Origin: Symbiodinium natans
Lineage: Eukaryota; Sar; Dinophyceae; Suessiales; Symbiodiniaceae
Reading direction: 5' to 3'
Length of the DNA: 64,000 bases
Assembly (NCBI GenBank): GCA_905221605.1
Contig: CAJNDS010001136.1
Location: 128,160-192,159, forward strand
Part shown: positions 21,357-32,023 of the stretch, piece by piece
How positions within the stretch are numbered: position 1 is the stretch's first letter
How the letters are laid out: each line of letters starts with the position of its first letter
Notes under the pieces: model-generated
The model's database searches: none
The model's input: the letters and a program-made list of their open reading frames with translations, nothing else
What the model was told of the DNA's origin: nothing
Program-made: the position numbers and the translations under genes

Positions 21357-21700
21357 CAAAATGGATCAAATGGCCCAATTCGTGCTGAACAATGGCGGGG
21401 TCAAAGGGGTCAGAGGGGCCAAAATGGATCAAACTGCCTAATTCGTGCGGAACAATGGGGGGGTCAAAGGGGTCAGACAGGCTAAATGGATCAAATTGCC
21501 GAATTCGTGCTGAACAATGGGGGGTCAAAGGGTTCAGAGGGGCCAAAATGGATCAAGTTGCCGAGCCAAAATGGATCAAATTGCCGAATTCGTGCTGAAC
21601 ACTGGGGGGGTCAAAGAGGGGTCAGAGGGGCCAACATGGATCAAATTGCTTAATTCGTGCTGAAGAATGGGGGTCGAATTGCCTAGTTCGTGTTTAAAAT
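21357..21700 (+). repeat. 62-bp class tandem repeat
   Basis: About five to six copies of a unit containing ATGGATCAAATTGCC, GAATTCGTGCTGAAC and GGGGTCAAAGGGGTCAG. Copies differ by small indels. No coding capacity recognised. Confidence 0.75.
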
Positions 21701-22003
21701 TTAGGTTTACATGGCAGAGAGGTCTAGGGTTTAGGGTTTAGGGTTTAGGGTTTAGGGTTTAGGGATTTTTTTCAAGCAACAGGTTTTGTAGGGCTTTATC
21801 TGGTTTGTGCTAGGCTTGAAACATATCAATCCAGGGTCAGTCACATCGAGTTTCGGGGTTTTGTAGGGCTTGTGTCCTCTAAACCCTCAGCCCTGAACGC
21901 CCTAAGCCCTAAACCCTGAACCCTAAACCCTAAACCCTAAACCCTAAAACCGAAACCCTAAACCCTCAACCCTAAACCCTAAACCCTAAACAACCCTAAA
22001 CCC

Positions 22004-22413
22004 TAAATTTAAGAGCCTCCGGCTCAAGCCGCCGACCCCGCAGGAGAACAAGTTTAAGGTTTGGGGTTTGGTGATTTTGTTTGCGGTTCCTGTTTGGGGG
22101 TTGGGGGGGGGGGTGGGGGGTGGGGGGGGGGTGGGGGGGGTGGGGTGGGGGGGGGGTGGGGGGGGGGAAGGGGGGGTGGTAGGGGGGGTGGGGGTAGGGG
22201 GGGGTAGGGGGGTAGGGGGGGGGGGGGGTGTAGGGGGGGGCGAAGGGGGGGGGGGTTTGGGGCAAAGAGGGGTTTTTCCAAAAGAGCCCCTATGCCCTGT
22301 GCGAAAACGCCTATGGTCCATGAGTTTACGCGGTGTGGGTGGCCTGTTCCTCCACGGAAAAGCTGGGAAAGAGGGAGGTTTTCACCTCCTTTTCCCATCC
22401 AACACGCCGCCAC
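22004..22413 (+). repeat. dispersed element with poly-G core, copy 1
   Basis: Flanks AAATTTAAGAGCCTCCGGCT and CAAAAGAGCCCCTATGCC are shared with 59786-60253. Between them lies a G-rich tract (22103-22258) broken by single T and A bases. It sits in the predicted intron 21270-23029; the other copy sits in the intron 59148-60389. Confidence 0.75.
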
Positions 22414-22414
22414 A

Positions 22415-22545
22415 GTCCTAAACCCTAAACCCTAAACCCTAAACCCTAAACCCTAAACCCTAAACCCTAAACCCTAAACCCTAAACCCTAAACCCTAAAC
22501 CCTAAACCCTAAACCCTAAACCCTAACCCTAAACCCTAAACCCCC
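22415..22545 (-). repeat. CCCTAAA array
   Basis: About 18 clean C-strand telomere units after the poly-G element. Confidence 0.9.
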
Positions 22546-22670
22546 CACACCTGTCGCAGGATCAGCCACAGACATCCATATGGGTTTACGAAAATGCGGG
22601 ACCCCCTAAGTAGACCCCCAAATAGCAGGATTCCGTTGTAAGAAGGAAGGTACCCCTGGTTTCGGAAACC

Positions 22671-22717
22671 GCTATGATAATCCCGATTAACTGTCAGTAT
22701 AAGGGAGAACATCCGAA
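22671..22717. mobile_element. partial MITE of the GGGATGTTCC family
   Basis: Right half of the family seen complete at 24341-24441 and 62293-62395: GATAATCCC, then CTGTCAGTATAAGGGAGAAC, then ATCC. Confidence 0.5.
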
Positions 22718-22890
22718 CCTAAAACCCGAAACCCTAAAACCCCAAAACCCTGAAACCTAAAACTCAAAACCCAAAAACCCAAAAACCCTAAAACCCTAAA
22801 ACCCTAAAAGCCCTTAAAACCCTAAAACCCTAAACCCTAAACCCGAAACCCCTAAAACCCTATACATCCCAATGAATGTATATATCTGGG

Positions 22891-23020
22891 AGCCCCAAAC
22901 CCTAAACCCTAAACCCTAAACCCTAAACCCTAAACCCTAAACCCTAAACCCTAAACCCTAAACCCTAAATCCTAAACCTCAAACCCCAAGCCCTAAACCC
23001 TAAACCCTAAACCCTAAACC
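22891..23020 (-). repeat. CCCTAAA array
   Basis: Two C-strand blocks ending shortly before the terminal exon at 23030. Confidence 0.85.
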
Positions 23021-23029
23021 CATATTTAG

Positions 23030-23095
23030 GAGCCCCTGGAGCCCGTCTTCAAGGTGCCGGCCGAAGCCTCGGCCGAGGGATCAGCGGCGTTCTAG
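23030..23095 (+). CDS. terminal exon of the secreted-protein gene model
   Basis: After TTTAG the frame reads EPLEPVFKVPAEASAEGSAA, then F and a TAG stop at 23093-23095. Third positions are G/C-rich. It joins in phase 0 to the exon at 21219, giving ...IISEPE-EPLEPV... Together with the signal-peptide exon at 14193 this outlines one gene of about 9 kb. Its family is not recognised. Confidence 0.6.
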   Translation, partial: EPLEPVFKVPAEASAEGSAAF

Positions 23096-23525
23096 GGCCC
23101 AGGTGCGCTGGGTGACTTTTAGGGTTTAGGGGTTGAGGGTTTAGGGTTTAGGTTTTAGGGTTTAGGCCCCTTGTCAGGGGACCTTGTTGTCGGGGACCCC
23201 TTTCCGTGGCCTTGTACTGTAGGGGTTTTGGGTTGCCCAGGTGCCTCCAGGGTCGGTGCCTGCTCCGGCGGCCTTCCGACCTGTAAATTTGGAGGATGTA
23301 GATGTGGTTTAGGGTTCAGGGTTTAGGGTTTAGGGTGTAGGGTTTTCCAAAAACAGGCACGCCCAGAACCCTCCAGCTTCAAGTTAGGGGTTAGGATCCG
23401 CTAGCTCAGCAACACCCTGAGCCCCATAAAGCTTGAGTTCGGGCTCACGGGTAGTTGTCACTTGCAAACTTAAGCCCCAAAACGTGAAACAAAGATGTGA
23501 AAGTAATCGCCCTGAGCCCGAAGCC

Positions 23526-23692
23526 CTAAACCCTAAACCCTAAACCCTAAACCCTAAACCCTAAACCCTAAACCCTAAACCCTAAACCCTCAACCCTAAA
23601 CCCTAAACCCTAAACCCTACACCCTAAACCCTAGACCCTAAACCCTAAACCCTAAACCCTAAACCCCAAACCCTAAACCCTAAACCCTGCCG
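23526..23692 (-). repeat. CCCTAAA array
   Basis: About 23 C-strand units ending just before the exon candidate at 23700. Confidence 0.9.
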
Positions 23693-23699
23693 CACTCAG

Positions 23700-23770
23700 C
23701 TCCGCGAGCGGTACCCATGGGCCGGGGACCTCTCCAAAGTCAACAAGAGGAAGCAGATGAAGGAGCTGGG
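23700..23770 (+). CDS. candidate exon
   Basis: Frame LRERYPWAGDLSKVNKRKQM and then KEL, with nearly all third positions G or C, from acceptor CACTCAG to donor GTTTAGGG. The C-array to exon to G-array layout is very clean here. It may belong to the gene that ends at 32871; no family assigned. Confidence 0.6.
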
Positions 23771-23836
23771 GTTTAGGGTTTAGGGTTTAGGGTTTAGGGT
23801 TTAGGGTTTAGGGTTTAGGGTTTAGGGTTTAGGGAT
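23771..23836 (+). repeat. TTTAGGG array at an exon's 3' edge
   Basis: Nine units starting immediately at the predicted splice donor. Confidence 0.85.
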
Positions 23837-24340
23837 TAGAGGGGCGCGTGGGGGCGGATTCCGTGCAGAACAAGCACGTTTAAGGCTTCGTCGGGTGTTG
23901 TCGAGGGGTTTCGGGCTGTCTGGGGTTCGTCGTGTTGATTTGGAGGTTGAATTGGGTTCAGGATCGAGGAGTGAGGATTTTAGGGCTTGAAGGGTTAAGG
24001 GTTTAGGGTTTAGGGTGGTTTTGCTTTAAGGGAAAAGGGTTGTCAGGTTGGAGCCTCTACAGTTCATTCTTGGGCTTTTTGGGCTGGATGTGCAGGGCGC
24101 CACGCTTGGGGTTTAGGGTTTGGGGTTTGGGGTTGAGGGTTTCCCGGGAATTTAGGCCCTTTTGCAGGCCGCTTTGGGGGGGGGGGGTTGTGCGGTAGGG
24201 TGTCCGGTTGAGGAGATGCCCTAAGCCACGGCCTGCCACACCCCAAGCCCCCCAAGAATCCACGAAGCACCCCGCGCAGGAGCACGGAATGAACTGGGAC
24301 AGGCTGGGCGCTGCCACGTGTTGGACTTGATGTTGACATT

Positions 24341-24441
24341 TTGGGATGTTCCCCATGTGCTAGCAGTCCTTACTAGGGATTATCGTACCCCCTTGTTATA
24401 ATCCCTGTAAAGGGCTCCTAGTATAAGGTGGAACATCCCAA
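24341..24441. mobile_element. MITE, GGGATGTTCC family, full copy
   Basis: About 101 bp. Left end TTGGGATGTTCC, right end GGAACATCCCAA; inner arms AGGGATTAT and ATAATCCCT also pair. No clear target duplication. Other members at 22671-22717, 61494-61548 and 62293-62395. Confidence 0.7.
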
Positions 24442-24539
24442 TTGATGTTGATGTTGGAGACGACATAAGGAATTAGCCATTGATGTTGATATTGATGATG
24501 ATGTAGTGGAATTTTCAAATGAACTGTCTTCCTGTGTTC

Positions 24540-24890
24540 CAAAAAACACGGCAATTCATAGCAAGTAATAAATTACAAACGTCGTAATATTTGCGTAGGC
24601 CAGCGACAACACTTAGATAAACGACTAGCGCAAGTTGAAGAACACAAGCAGGGACAAAGACTACAAGATGCATTGCTTAGACCAGATACAAATCTGGTAT
24701 TTTCATTCCTAACATGAAAGAATTTAGGTACAAGATCAGGTGCAGGTGCCGCAAAAGTTGCAATCTTAGCTGATGCTACTAGTAGTGGGGGACCATCTTT
24801 ACACAAAGCAAACCTATATTTCACAGAGTATCACCAGTTCTATTCAAGATGATAAAGGTTCACAATGCTTTGAATTGCAGTCTGCCAAGG
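24540..24890 (+). pseudogene. AT-rich coding relic, unidentified
   Basis: Composition is unlike the surroundings and like the LINE. Plus-strand pieces read like protein in shifting frames (for example KRLAQVEEHKQGQRLQDALL before a TGA, later AKVAILADATSSGGPSLHKA), so it may be a decayed gene or retroelement. Family not recognised. Confidence 0.3.
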
Positions 24891-25235
24891 GGACTCGGGC
24901 CTCCGCAGGATAACTAAGAGGAACCCCCGAAAAATAATTCGGGCTTAGAGCAGCCCCATTCGGTACACGAAAGGTAGTGTAGTCCTTAAGCCCTGGCCCC
25001 AAATGAATAATCTTAGAAAAAAGCCTGTGAAACCCTAACCTTGTACCCTTGCCGGAAACCCTAAACCCTAAACCCCAAAACCCGAAGAAACCCTGTAACC
25101 AGGTGACGCCTGCCTTATCGAGACTAGGACCCCTTATAGCAAGGCTCCCCGCAGGGTTCTACAGGGACACCTGAAACCCTCAAAAGCCTTAAACCCTAAA
25201 CCCTAAACCCTGAACCCTAAACCTAAACCTAAACC

Positions 25236-25390
25236 CTAAACCCCCAAACCCCCAGACCTTGAGCACCCCCTTGTGAAGGATGGAGCCCCTTTTCGGCGAC
25301 TTGACTGGCACCGGACGGCCGCCACAGAGTCCGCGCCTTTTCTCGGGGCTTCCGGGTTTGCGGTGCCTGCAGAGGCTTCAGGGTTTAGGG
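25236..25390 (+). CDS. possible exon, frame uncertain
   Basis: GC-rich island before a G-array. One frame begins MEPLFGDLTGTGRPPQSPRL at an ATG near 25287 and has the higher G/C third positions. Another begins at GAGCACCCC. Either could end at GTTTAGGG near 25383. Confidence 0.25.
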
Positions 25391-25415
25391 TGTAGGATTT
25401 AGGGTTTAGGGTTGT

Positions 25416-25510
25416 TAACTTCGTAGCTGAGTAACCTTCAACCTTTTTGGGTATATACAATCCTACCGCAATTGGTCGGTTAACCTTTTTTTGGGCCAGG
25501 GGGCTCAGCA
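25416..25510. mobile_element. foldback repeat family, copy 1
   Basis: Shares AACTTCGTAGCTGAG, TTTTGGGTATATACA and GGGCCAGGG with 57358-57459. Its arms contain GCTGAG and CTCAGC in inverted orientation. Confidence 0.55.
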
Positions 25511-25611
25511 GCGGGTTCAGTATGGGGTGGAGAGAGAGAGGGCTTGCTTTGATGCCTGGGGCTTATAGAAAATGCCTGAGGCAACTTCCATAGTTGGGTT
25601 TGGCTCTGAGG

Positions 25612-25766
25612 CCCTAAACCCTAAACCCTAAACCCTAAACCCTAAACCCTAAACCCTAAACCCTAAACCCTAAACCCTAAACCCTAAACCCTAAACCCTA
25701 AACCCTAAACCCTAATCCCTAAACCCTAAACCCTAAACCCTAAGCCCTAAACCCTAAACCCTAAAC
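25612..25766 (-). repeat. CCCTAAA array upstream of the LINE
   Basis: About 22 C-strand units. The array ends where the AT-rich LINE sequence begins. Confidence 0.9.
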
Positions 25767-25868
25767 CTCTCCTACCATATAATTATAAACCTTAATGGTA
25801 TTCGTGGTTTGGGCTCGAAATGATTAGAGAGTCCCCTAGTTCATCCCGGTCAGCAGCAGCAGCAGCAG

Positions 25869-27119
25869 ATGGCACAAGTCAAGAAACCTCACCTCAAAGA
25901 CAAGAAGGCAAAAGAGAAGACAGATGCAAAGGATCAGTCAGATGATGATGTGGAGATCTTAAACAAAGCTCTTGAAGATCAGCAAGCAAATGATGAGAAG
26001 ATGAAGGACAAACCCGATGTCGAGATGGACTCGCACAAGACGATAAATCCCCGCAGAATATGGAGCAAAAGATCTACAACCTCATCGAAATCCTTGTATG
26101 AGATTGCTTCTACACCGCAGCGCGTAACAAAGGAGACGAACACTACCACAGAAGCCATAGAGAAGAAGAGTAAGAGAGAGGTTGACAAGGAGACGCGTGA
26201 GCTCATACAGCAGATGAAGGACCTCAGCTTGCAGATGAAGCACGAGTTAGACCAATGGCGAGCTGCGGGAGCAACATCAACTGAACAGGTACAAGGACAG
26301 CAGAACAATATGCAAGCTCAGCTTGACAGGTTGACAGAGATTGCAAACAGACACGATGAAGAGATTGACGACCTCAGGGGCCTCTCAGACTTCACACATG
26401 AGATCGTTTTCGAGCGTGAGGCCAAGTACACCACCCTCAAGATGATAATCAAATCGTGGCCGCAGAATGCAACATATTACGACAGAGTCAGAGTTACTGA
26501 TTGGCTGTTACAGCAAGCTCATGTACAACAGCAGACCAAGCAGGAGCATGGGTACTATACTTCTGGCCGCAAGTTTGTTCTTTCGCCAGTTACCATTCTG
26601 ACCTTTGAAGACCAGGATACGCATCATATGTTTGAGAAGTTTGCCTACACGAGCTTTTCTGCGAAGAAACCACTCTTTTACTGGGATTCGTATGGCAATT
26701 ACATGCAGCACTGGAAAGGTGGATGGCATAAGCTGGTCATCACAAACTATATGGGGAAAATCGACCAGACGATAAACCTCGCACTCATCACGGTCTTGCA
26801 CATCTTGACTTCCAGTGAGCAGACAGGCTATGCGGGAAAGGACCAGCTCTCGCACAGACCATCGGACAAGCAGATCTTTGACCTGAACACCAAATCAGCA
26901 GTGGCCAAAGCAACCTATGATAAAGACCAGGGTGTACTTGCAATCGTTCTCCAGAAGAGCTTCGTTGAGGTCGTACGAACAAACTGGCATGAAGCGTGGC
27001 AAGTTGCACATCGAGATCACCCAAGATTTAGCGATTATAGCAGATGTCCATATGTTTGCACGTTTGCCGGTGCTAGAACCGAGGAAGGAACAAATGACGA
27101 TGAACCCAAAAATGAGTGA
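25869..27119 (+). CDS. LINE ORF1 protein
   Basis: 416 residues from an ATG after a CAG repeat. The N-terminal third is charged (KDKKAKEKTDAKDQSDDDVE). A coiled-coil-like stretch follows at about 100-190, rich in Q, E, K and L heptads. The C-terminal half (about 195-400) is a folded domain with many aromatics, perhaps an RNA-recognition fold. By position it is the ORF1 nucleic-acid-binding chaperone; no zinc knuckle is present. Stop at 27117-27119; ORF2 starts 27 nt later. Confidence 0.7.
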   Translation: MAQVKKPHLKDKKAKEKTDAKDQSDDDVEILNKALEDQQANDEKMKDKPDVEMDSHKTINPRRIWSKRSTTSSKSLYEIASTPQRVTKETNTTTEAIEKKSKREVDKETRELIQQMKDLSLQMKHELDQWRAAGATSTEQVQGQQNNMQAQLDRLTEIANRHDEEIDDLRGLSDFTHEIVFEREAKYTTLKMIIKSWPQNATYYDRVRVTDWLLQQAHVQQQTKQEHGYYTSGRKFVLSPVTILTFEDQDTHHMFEKFAYTSFSAKKPLFYWDSYGNYMQHWKGGWHKLVITNYMGKIDQTINLALITVLHILTSSEQTGYAGKDQLSHRPSDKQIFDLNTKSAVAKATYDKDQGVLAIVLQKSFVEVVRTNWHEAWQVAHRDHPRFSDYSRCPYVCTFAGARTEEGTNDDEPKNE

Positions 27120-27146
27120 CTAGATCGCGCATTTTCGGTTAAAAAC

Positions 27147-30100
27147 ATGAGGCAACAATGGAGGCAACAATCCCCCCCTTGCACAAGACAAGGGGTTGGC
27201 AACAACAGCTGCTGCACCGGAAAAAACAACACAACACAACAGCAACCTGCACCTTCCAGACGGTGCCCCGGGACAATGCCCATCGGGCAGACGAAGCAGC
27301 CCCAGAGTTCTGTTCAAAATAAAACCAGAGTTTACACTTCCAGCTATTGCTCTCGTAACTACCGAAGGCGACTCCATAGATCGTTGTGGCGTTGGTTCAA
27401 GCGAACAAAACTCTGGGGAAGAGCCAACAAGGCAGCACAGGAGCACCTCAAAAGTTCTAACTCTTCAAAGCGCAAAACATTCTCATCAGTACAGAAATGG
27501 AAAATTCAGCTTAAAAGCAAGAAATGGTTTCGTAACAATAAAGAAATGTTGAGAACAAGGTTCAAAGACATTTGTAAATTTCATAGACATAAAATGGCAA
27601 GAATTTCAACAGCTAAACCTTCACCGCAAGCTAAAAAGCTTGCAAACCAATGTTACATTAGAGCTGCGTGCTTAAACGTTCGTGGTTTAAACAAAAACAC
27701 TAAGCGAGAGATAATCCCAGACATTATGCGCCGCAACAAATATGATATCATGCTTTTGAGTGAAACAAATGTTAACTCAAGCAGTTGGGAAGCTTGGGAT
27801 GGCTATTATTGCTTTTTTAGCTCGAGCATTGATCCTAAAGTTAGAGAGAAAGAAATGAAAAGAAAGGAAGAGAAAAAATCACAGGCAAGTAAGGATAGAA
27901 CTACCACATACACACATTTTCGGAACGCCCCGGACTTCGAAAATGCTGGTGTTGCGATTGTTATCAAAGGTACGCTGGTAGATTCATTAAAAGACATTAA
28001 ACAGATCAACGGTAGAATGATGAAAGCTACTTTCGCCGCTTCTGGCTCAGACATCTCTTTTTTTTGCTATATATGCGCCACATAGCGCACATGCCGGTGA
28101 AGAAAAAGAAAACTTTTATGATTTATTATCAGATGAGATCCTGCAAACTAAGGGTACTTATTATGTAGGTGGTGATTTCAATGCCAGGTTGCACTATGTC
28201 CGCAATGTAGACAAAGACGTTTGCGGTCCACACATACTGGGAAGAGGAATGGCGTATTTGGATGGAATGAGCGAAACTACCAAAGAAAGCAGAGCGCTAT
28301 TTTTAGGCTTTTGCAAAATTCATGCATTGAAAATAATGAACACACAATTCCGGAAACCGCCTGAAAAATTACTGACATACAAAGAAAAGTGTGCACAGCA
28401 AGAAGACAATTTGGACATAGGACCCCCATACGATGCACACAAATATGCTCAATTAGATTATTGGTTAGCAGGAGACGCGTGGAGATCAACCATTAAAAAT
28501 GCACAAAGCCGAAAGGACATTTTCTACGATTCTGACCATTTTGTGCTAGAGTGCCGGATCATGATCAAAGGACTATACCACAAAACAAATAACAAAGAAA
28601 AAACTGTACGTTTTTACAAGCCCAATGTGGAAAGATGGAAAAATTACAACATGCATATTCAGCATGCAATAAAACGTGACTCGCTTTGCTTACAATCATT
28701 TTCTGCACTGCTACAAGAAGCAGCTGATAAACATTTAGAAAAAATCCCTCATGACAAGAAAAAATCATACATTAGTAGGGGGACTTGGGCAAAAATTGAG
28801 AAACGAAACCTAGGAAGAATACACGGCATGACATCTGCTGAGCTAAAACAACTAAATAATGATATTGCAAAATCGGCTAACATGGATAAACAAGCCTCTC
28901 TGATGGAGAAGTTTAATGAAAACCCTATGGACCCAAACAAAAAAGGATTATGGAAAGCAGTTCGGAGTTTGAAGAGAAAGTTCACACCGCAATATGTTAA
29001 AATGAAAAACAAACAGGGCAAACACGTTCCGTTGATCCTTCGCGCAGAAACTGTTGCAAGTTATTTGGAAGAAGAACATTGGAAAAATGATGCTATCGGA
29101 CAGCCATGCAGGACAAAAATTGTTGAAAACAATTTTGCTGATGAGTCACCTTTCGTTATTTCAGAATTGAACGACGCCTTACAAGCAGCAAAATGTCATA
29201 AACAACCTGGACCTGACGGGATCATCATAGAGCTCTTAAAGTGGCTCGATGCGCCAAATAGAGATATTCTACTTCTATTAATCAATAGCTGGTGGTCTAA
29301 CAAGACCGCGCCCGAAGAACTATTCTTGGCGCGGGTCGCTCCAATCTTCAAGAAAGGAGATACAGATGTTGCTTCTAATTATAGGCCAATATCTCTATTA
29401 AATAGCGTCTACAAGGTGTATATGATGATGATCAGGTCCAGAATGCAGAATTCGATCGAGCACCTTTTAACAAGGACGCAGTACGGTTTCCGACCGAGCA
29501 AGTCCACTTCACATGCCATCTTCCTTATCAGACGTATACAGGACTTTGCAGAGTCGAAAGCCGCTAAGCTAAGCATCGCATTACTAGACTGGGAGAAGGC
29601 TTTCGATAAGATTCAACATGATAAGCTATTGGTTGCTTTATCTAGACTTGGTTTCAGCCAGCATTACATAGATGTTATTGCGGATTGTTATCGAAAGCCG
29701 ACGTTCTATGTGAAGGACGATTTCGCTACTTCAACAATAAAAGAGCAAAGAAGCGGCATACGACAAGGATGCCCGTTGAGCCCTTTCTTGTTCACATTGG
29801 TTATGTCGTGCATTGATTCTGATATTCAATCCTCCATCACTGGTCACGTAGCCAATAATAGAGTTCCGGGTCTGGATTTTGACATGGTTTACTATGCTGA
29901 TGACACGATTGTGTTTTCCCAGAGCAACAGAGGTCTCAACGAACTTTTGTGTCTCACCGAGAGGATTTCACAACAATACGGACTCCATTTGAACAGAGAC
30001 AAGTGCGTCGCAATACCCATGAATAATGAAGGTTCCATTCATTTTCAAGATGGCACGCCCTTAGCCGCAGAATACGAAGCTACGTATCTTGGCAATGAAA

Positions 30101-30717
30101 TTAACAGGGAGGTCAATATTCGTCATGAAATCTCGAACAAGCTACAAGAGGTAAGACGCACTTGGATCAAATTAACCCCTTATTGGAAAGCAACCCATGC
30201 TAGCAAGAGGTGGAAACTAATAGTATATGATGCCATCATCCGCAGCAAACTACTCTACGGGCTAGAAACTATTCACTTAACCACTGCTTTAGCAAAGAAG
30301 CTCAATGCGTTCCAAATGAGGGGCATTCGCAAGATTTTAAACAAAGCTCACACCTATATAGACCGTACAAATACTAATGCAAAGCTTCTGGAAGAAGCAA
30401 CTATGATAGCATTTCCAAGCCGGGACGACCAACGAAAGATACTTCTATTTAGTGAGTTCCACAATTTACGACGGGCTAAGCTTTTAGGTCATATTCTTCG
30501 TAGTACAGATTCAGATCCTTTAAGACAGGTATCGTTTATGCCCAGCAGTGCCACTAGAATCGAGTATGGCAAAAAGCGAGTTGGGAAGCCCCGGCAAACT
30601 TGGATACACCATGCAAAGAAGTTTGTGTGGGAAGAGACGCTTGGCAGAATATCTTATGAAGAAACCCCGGTACAAGATAATCTCATCTATAATGCGGGTT
30701 TGCAAAGACAGTTCTAA
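27147..30717 (+). CDS. LINE ORF2: endonuclease and reverse transcriptase, one frameshift
   Basis: Starts at ATG 27147 with a basic region. APE-like endonuclease motifs follow: LNVRGL, LLSETN, ENAGVAIV in the first frame; then, after a frame change at a T8 run (28058-28065), YYVGGDFNAR, QLDYWLAG and SDHFVLECR. Reverse transcriptase motifs are NYRPISLL, QYGFRPSKST, DWEKAFD, IRQGCPLSP and YADD (29893-29904). A C-terminal region typical of LINEs ends at a TAA (30715-30717). The first frame otherwise stops at 28083-28085. The extra T may be an assembly error in a homopolymer or a real inactivating change. Confidence 0.85.
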
Positions 30718-30819
30718 AGCGTCTGCAGAGGGTAAGCCTCCTTTTTGCTGCGCCAACGCCGTGTCTTGAAGTTGACGTACAGTCGATTCACGGTATGGCT
30801 TCGGGAAAAATGGTATTCG

Positions 30820-31316
30820 TGGGCAAGGCCCAAATATTCGTGGGCAAGGCCCAAAGATTCGTGGGCAAGGCCCAAAGATTCGTGGGCAAGGCCCAAAGAT
30901 TCGTGGGCAAGGCCCAAAGATTCGTGGGCAAGGCCCAAAGATTCGTGGGCAAGGCCCAAAGATTCGTGGGCAAGGCCCAAAGACTCATGAGCAAGGCCCA
31001 AATATTCGTGGGCAAGGCCCAAACATTCGTGGGCAAGGCACAAATATTCGTGGGCAAGGCCCAAATATTCGTGGGCAAGGCCCAAATATGCGTGGGCAAG
31101 GCCCACAGATTCGTGGGCAAGGCCCAAATATTCGGATTTTGGGCCTTGCCCACGAATTTTTTGGGCCTGGCCCACGAATTGTTTGGGCCTTTTGGTTCGT
31201 GGGCAAGGCCCAAATATGCGTGGGCAAGGCCCAAATATTCGTGGGCAAGGCCCAAATATTCGTGGGCAAGGCCCAAATATTCGTGGGCAAGGCTCAAATA
31301 TTCGTGGGCAAGGCCC
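30820..31316 (+). repeat. 21-bp satellite (ATTCGTGGGCAAGGCCCAAA class)
   Basis: About 20 head-to-tail copies, with three inverted or altered copies around 31130-31195, so the array can fold back. The unit itself is partly palindromic (GGGCAAGGCCC). Open frames of VGKAQ or WALPTN type on both strands follow from 21 being a multiple of three. Confidence 0.9.
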
Positions 31317-31490
31317 GGCCTGGAGCCCCTCAACCCTTGAGACCTGAACCCTTGAGACCCTAAACCCTTGAGACCCTAAACCCTTGAGACCCTAAACCCT
31401 TGAGCCCCTAAACCCTTGAGACCCTAAAGCCTTGAGTCCCTAAACTCTTGAAACCCTAAACCCTTGAGACCCCAAACCCATCAGTTTTGA
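31317..31490 (-). repeat. CCCTTGAGACCCTAAA array
   Basis: About nine copies of a 15-bp variant in which CCCTAAA alternates with CCCTTGAGA. Confidence 0.8.
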
Positions 31491-31900
31491 TGTTGAGCAT
31501 CCTAAAAATAAGAAGAAATTTTATATTTCTTAATGTTATGGGAACTCCGGGTGGGTGGGTATTTTTCGATGGTCTAAACAGCTAACCTAAACGAGAAACT
31601 GCTCGACAAGGCAGGAGCTCTTGAACCCTAAACCCTAAACCCTAAACCCTAAACCCCAAACCCTAAACCCTAAACCCTTTCGGGTTTAGGGTCGCGCCCA
31701 ACTACCCACCTACGACGGTCCTGAACTTGTGTGTGGCCCACAAGGCTCTGAGAGCACAAGCAAGAATTCCTCTGCTGAAGATCTGTTGCAGAGGTCCAGC
31801 AAATGTTGTTCCAGCGTGACGAGTGTCCAGTTTCTTGCTTGGCACGACCTTGGGATTCTTCATAGTTTCCCTTATCGGGTTTGAGGGGTAACCCTAAGAC
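31491..31900. other. unique spacer with possible coding island
   Basis: AT-rich at 31495-31580, a C-array at 31620-31680, then a unique island at 31690-31875 with two long open frames. Splice sites were not convincing. Confidence 0.35.
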
Positions 31901-31914
31901 CCAAACCCCAAACC

Positions 31915-31967
<53 letters not shown>

Positions 31968-31970
31968 ACA

Positions 31971-32023
<53 letters not shown>

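Larger units (their letters stand above)
25770..30800 (+). mobile_element. non-LTR retrotransposon (LINE), nearly complete
   Basis: AT-richer than its surroundings. Order: short 5' region with a CAG run (25853-25868), ORF1, 27-nt spacer, ORF2 with APE-type endonuclease, reverse transcriptase and C-terminal region. A 21-bp satellite follows from 30820; no poly-A tail is evident. The 5' edge abuts a CCCTAAA array, but a target duplication could not be defined. One frameshift interrupts ORF2 at an eight-T run. Confidence 0.85.

Noticed and set aside
30820-31316. Possible CRISPR array
   Set aside because: Units are contiguous, without unique spacers, and the context is eukaryotic.
30714-31340. 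VGKAQ- and WALPTN-type repeat proteins on both strands
   Set aside because: The 21-bp satellite length is a multiple of three, so frames stay open by default.
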